A stretch of DNA of 7,683 nucleotides, from positions 1 through 7,683 of the forward strand of contig JAQUUM010000053.1 in assembly GCA_028693885.1 (NCBI GenBank), given 5' to 3'. The position numbers and the translations under genes are program-made. This document shows, piece after piece, positions 6,926 to 7,683 of this stretch. The notes under the pieces are model-generated. The model was not told the DNA's origin. It searched no databases and saw only the letters and a list, made by a program, of their open reading frames with translations. The first letter of the stretch is position 1. Every line of letters begins with the position of its first letter. The DNA is from Bacilli bacterium (GTDB lineage: Bacteria > Bacillota_I > Bacilli_A > ML615J-28 > CAG-698).

Positions 6926-7582
6926 ATGAATTATGCAAAATACATAGATCATACACTTTTAAAAGCAAATGCTACAAAAAATGATGTGATAAAATTATGT
7001 GAAGAAGCAAAAAAATATAATTTTATGAGCGTTTGTGTTAATCCTTGTTTTATTGAAATCGCTAAAGAAGTACTTTTAGGCACAGACATTTTAATTTGTA
7101 CTGTTATAGGGTTCCCGTTAGGAGCAGATACAATCTTAACAAAGGAAAATGCGACAATAGATGCTATAAAATTAGGTGCAAATGAAATCGATATGGTTAT
7201 TAATATAGGTAAAGCTAAAGAAAAAGATTTTGAATATTTGCATAATGAGATCAGGACTGTTGTTGATGCAGCTAGGGGGAATACTGTTAAAGTTATCTTT
7301 GAGACTTGTTATTTAAACGAAGAAGAAAAAATTTTAGTATGTAATGCTGCAACTTTAGCAGGAGCTTTATTTGTAAAAACTTCAACTGGTTTTGGGACTT
7401 CTGGTGCTACTATTGAAGATGTAAAATTAATGCGTGACAATATAAATAGTGAAATGAGCGTAAAAGCTAGCGGAGGAATAAGAAATTCTTCGGATTTCTT
7501 GTCTTTTATTAAAGCGGGAGCTAATAGAATAGGGACTAGTAATGGAGTTGCGATAATTGAAGAGTTAAAAAAAGGAGTCTAG
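6926..7582 (+). CDS. deoC: Deoxyribose-phosphate aldolase
   Basis: Class I (Schiff-base) TIM-barrel aldolase cleaving 2-deoxy-D-ribose 5-phosphate to D-glyceraldehyde 3-phosphate and acetaldehyde, the last step of deoxynucleoside catabolism. The 218 residues match the short bacterial DeoC form (about 215-225). Motifs in order: DHTLLK (8-13), CTVIGFPLG (58-66), EIDMVINIG (87-95, Asp89), VKVIFETCYL (121-130), VKTSTGF with the Schiff-base Lys151, and KASGGIR with the catalytic Lys180. All key residues are present. The ATG at 6926 is chosen because it places DHTLLK at the usual distance; an in-frame ATG at 6860 would overlap the upstream gene by 56 bases and add non-family residues. The Shine-Dalgarno sequence is weak (TAGG, about 6 bases upstream) and is merged with a consensus -10 box. 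deoD follows after two bases, forming the classic salvage pair. Confidence 0.96.
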   Translation: MNYAKYIDHTLLKANATKNDVIKLCEEAKKYNFMSVCVNPCFIEIAKEVLLGTDILICTVIGFPLGADTILTKENATIDAIKLGANEIDMVINIGKAKEKDFEYLHNEIRTVVDAARGNTVKVIFETCYLNEEEKILVCNAATLAGALFVKTSTGFGTSGATIEDVKLMRDNINSEMSVKASGGIRNSSDFLSFIKAGANRIGTSNGVAIIEELKKGV

Positions 7583-7584
7583 AA

Positions 7585-7683
7585 ATGATCCCCACACCTC
7601 ATCTTGAAATAACTAATAAAGACTTATCAAGTAAGACAGTTTTGATGCCAGGAGACCCTTTAAGGGCTAAACACATTGCTGAG
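7585..7683 (+). CDS. deoD: Purine nucleoside phosphorylase DeoD-type (5' part, runs off the edge)
   Basis: Only the first 33 codons are in the window. The translation opens MIPTPHLEI and continues TVLMPGDPLRAKHIAE, the N-terminal signature of hexameric DeoD-type purine nucleoside phosphorylase. His6 corresponds to the histidine contributed to the neighbouring subunit's active site. Gly23 and Arg27 in PGDPLRAK are the phosphate-binding residues of the family. The enzyme splits purine ribo- and deoxyribonucleosides with phosphate into base and (deoxy)ribose-1-phosphate, which can feed DeoC after a phosphopentomutase step; that gene is not in view. AAAGGAG (7571-7577) lies 7 bases before the ATG, and the gap to the deoC stop is two bases, so translation is probably coupled. 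The closely related uridine phosphorylases share the GDP motif, but the TPH start favours DeoD. Confidence 0.9.
   Translation, partial: MIPTPHLEITNKDLSSKTVLMPGDPLRAKHIAE

Larger units (their letters stand above)
1949..7683 (+). other. Probable single operon yggS-sepF-yggT-ileS-unknown-deoC-deoD
   Basis: Seven plus-strand genes follow the promoter at 1949-1977 with gaps of 9, -1, 10, -1, 10 and 2 bases. No hairpin followed by a U-run was noticed at any junction. Two junctions use an identical TAATG overlap (3032-3036 and 6047-6051), and at yggT/ileS the stop codon lies within the next ribosome binding site. Co-transcription is inferred from spacing. A possible internal promoter before deoC could separate the salvage genes. 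The unit continues past the right edge. Confidence 0.75.

Overview
The window is AT-rich, roughly 30% G+C by eye, and densely coded. It looks like a chromosomal housekeeping segment of a low-GC Gram-positive bacterium: Bacillota (Bacilli or Erysipelotrichia-like) or a walled relative of the Mycoplasmatota. The gene order yggS-sepF-yggT-ileS is the reduced form of the Bacillota block ylmE-sepF-ylmG-ylmH-divIVA-ileS. All tryptophans in the conserved proteins are TGG and none of the coding frames contains TGA, so UGA is read as stop. This argues against a Mycoplasma/Spiroplasma-type code. The lineage is inferred from gene content only.

Layout: positions 16-1809 on the minus strand hold a complete GTP-type phosphoenolpyruvate carboxykinase gene (pckG). 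A 220-base divergent intergenic region (1810-2029) carries two back-to-back sigma-A-type promoters, one for pckG and one for the rightward operon. From 2030 to the right edge everything reads on the plus strand with almost no gaps: yggS (PLP homeostasis protein), sepF (cell division), yggT (membrane protein), ileS (isoleucyl-tRNA synthetase), an unrecognised 288-residue protein, deoC (deoxyribose-phosphate aldolase) and the first 33 codons of deoD (purine nucleoside phosphorylase). Junctions are 1-base TAATG overlaps or gaps of 2-10 bases. No terminator-like hairpin with a U-run was noticed between these genes, so they are probably one transcription unit.

How the genes fit together: sepF and yggT belong to the FtsZ-associated division and envelope machinery, and ileS supplies charged tRNA. 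deoC and deoD form a nucleoside salvage pair: DeoD phosphorolyses purine (deoxy)nucleosides, and DeoC cleaves deoxyribose-5-phosphate to glyceraldehyde-3-phosphate and acetaldehyde. pckG, divergently transcribed, links oxaloacetate and PEP.

No novel defence, mobile or RNA system is visible. The points most worth a second look are a perfect-consensus promoter (TTGACA-18-TATAAT) that ends on the base before the deoC ATG, the uncharacterised protein locked into the ileS operon, the absence of ylmH and divIVA from the division block, and the higher G+C of pckG compared with its neighbours.
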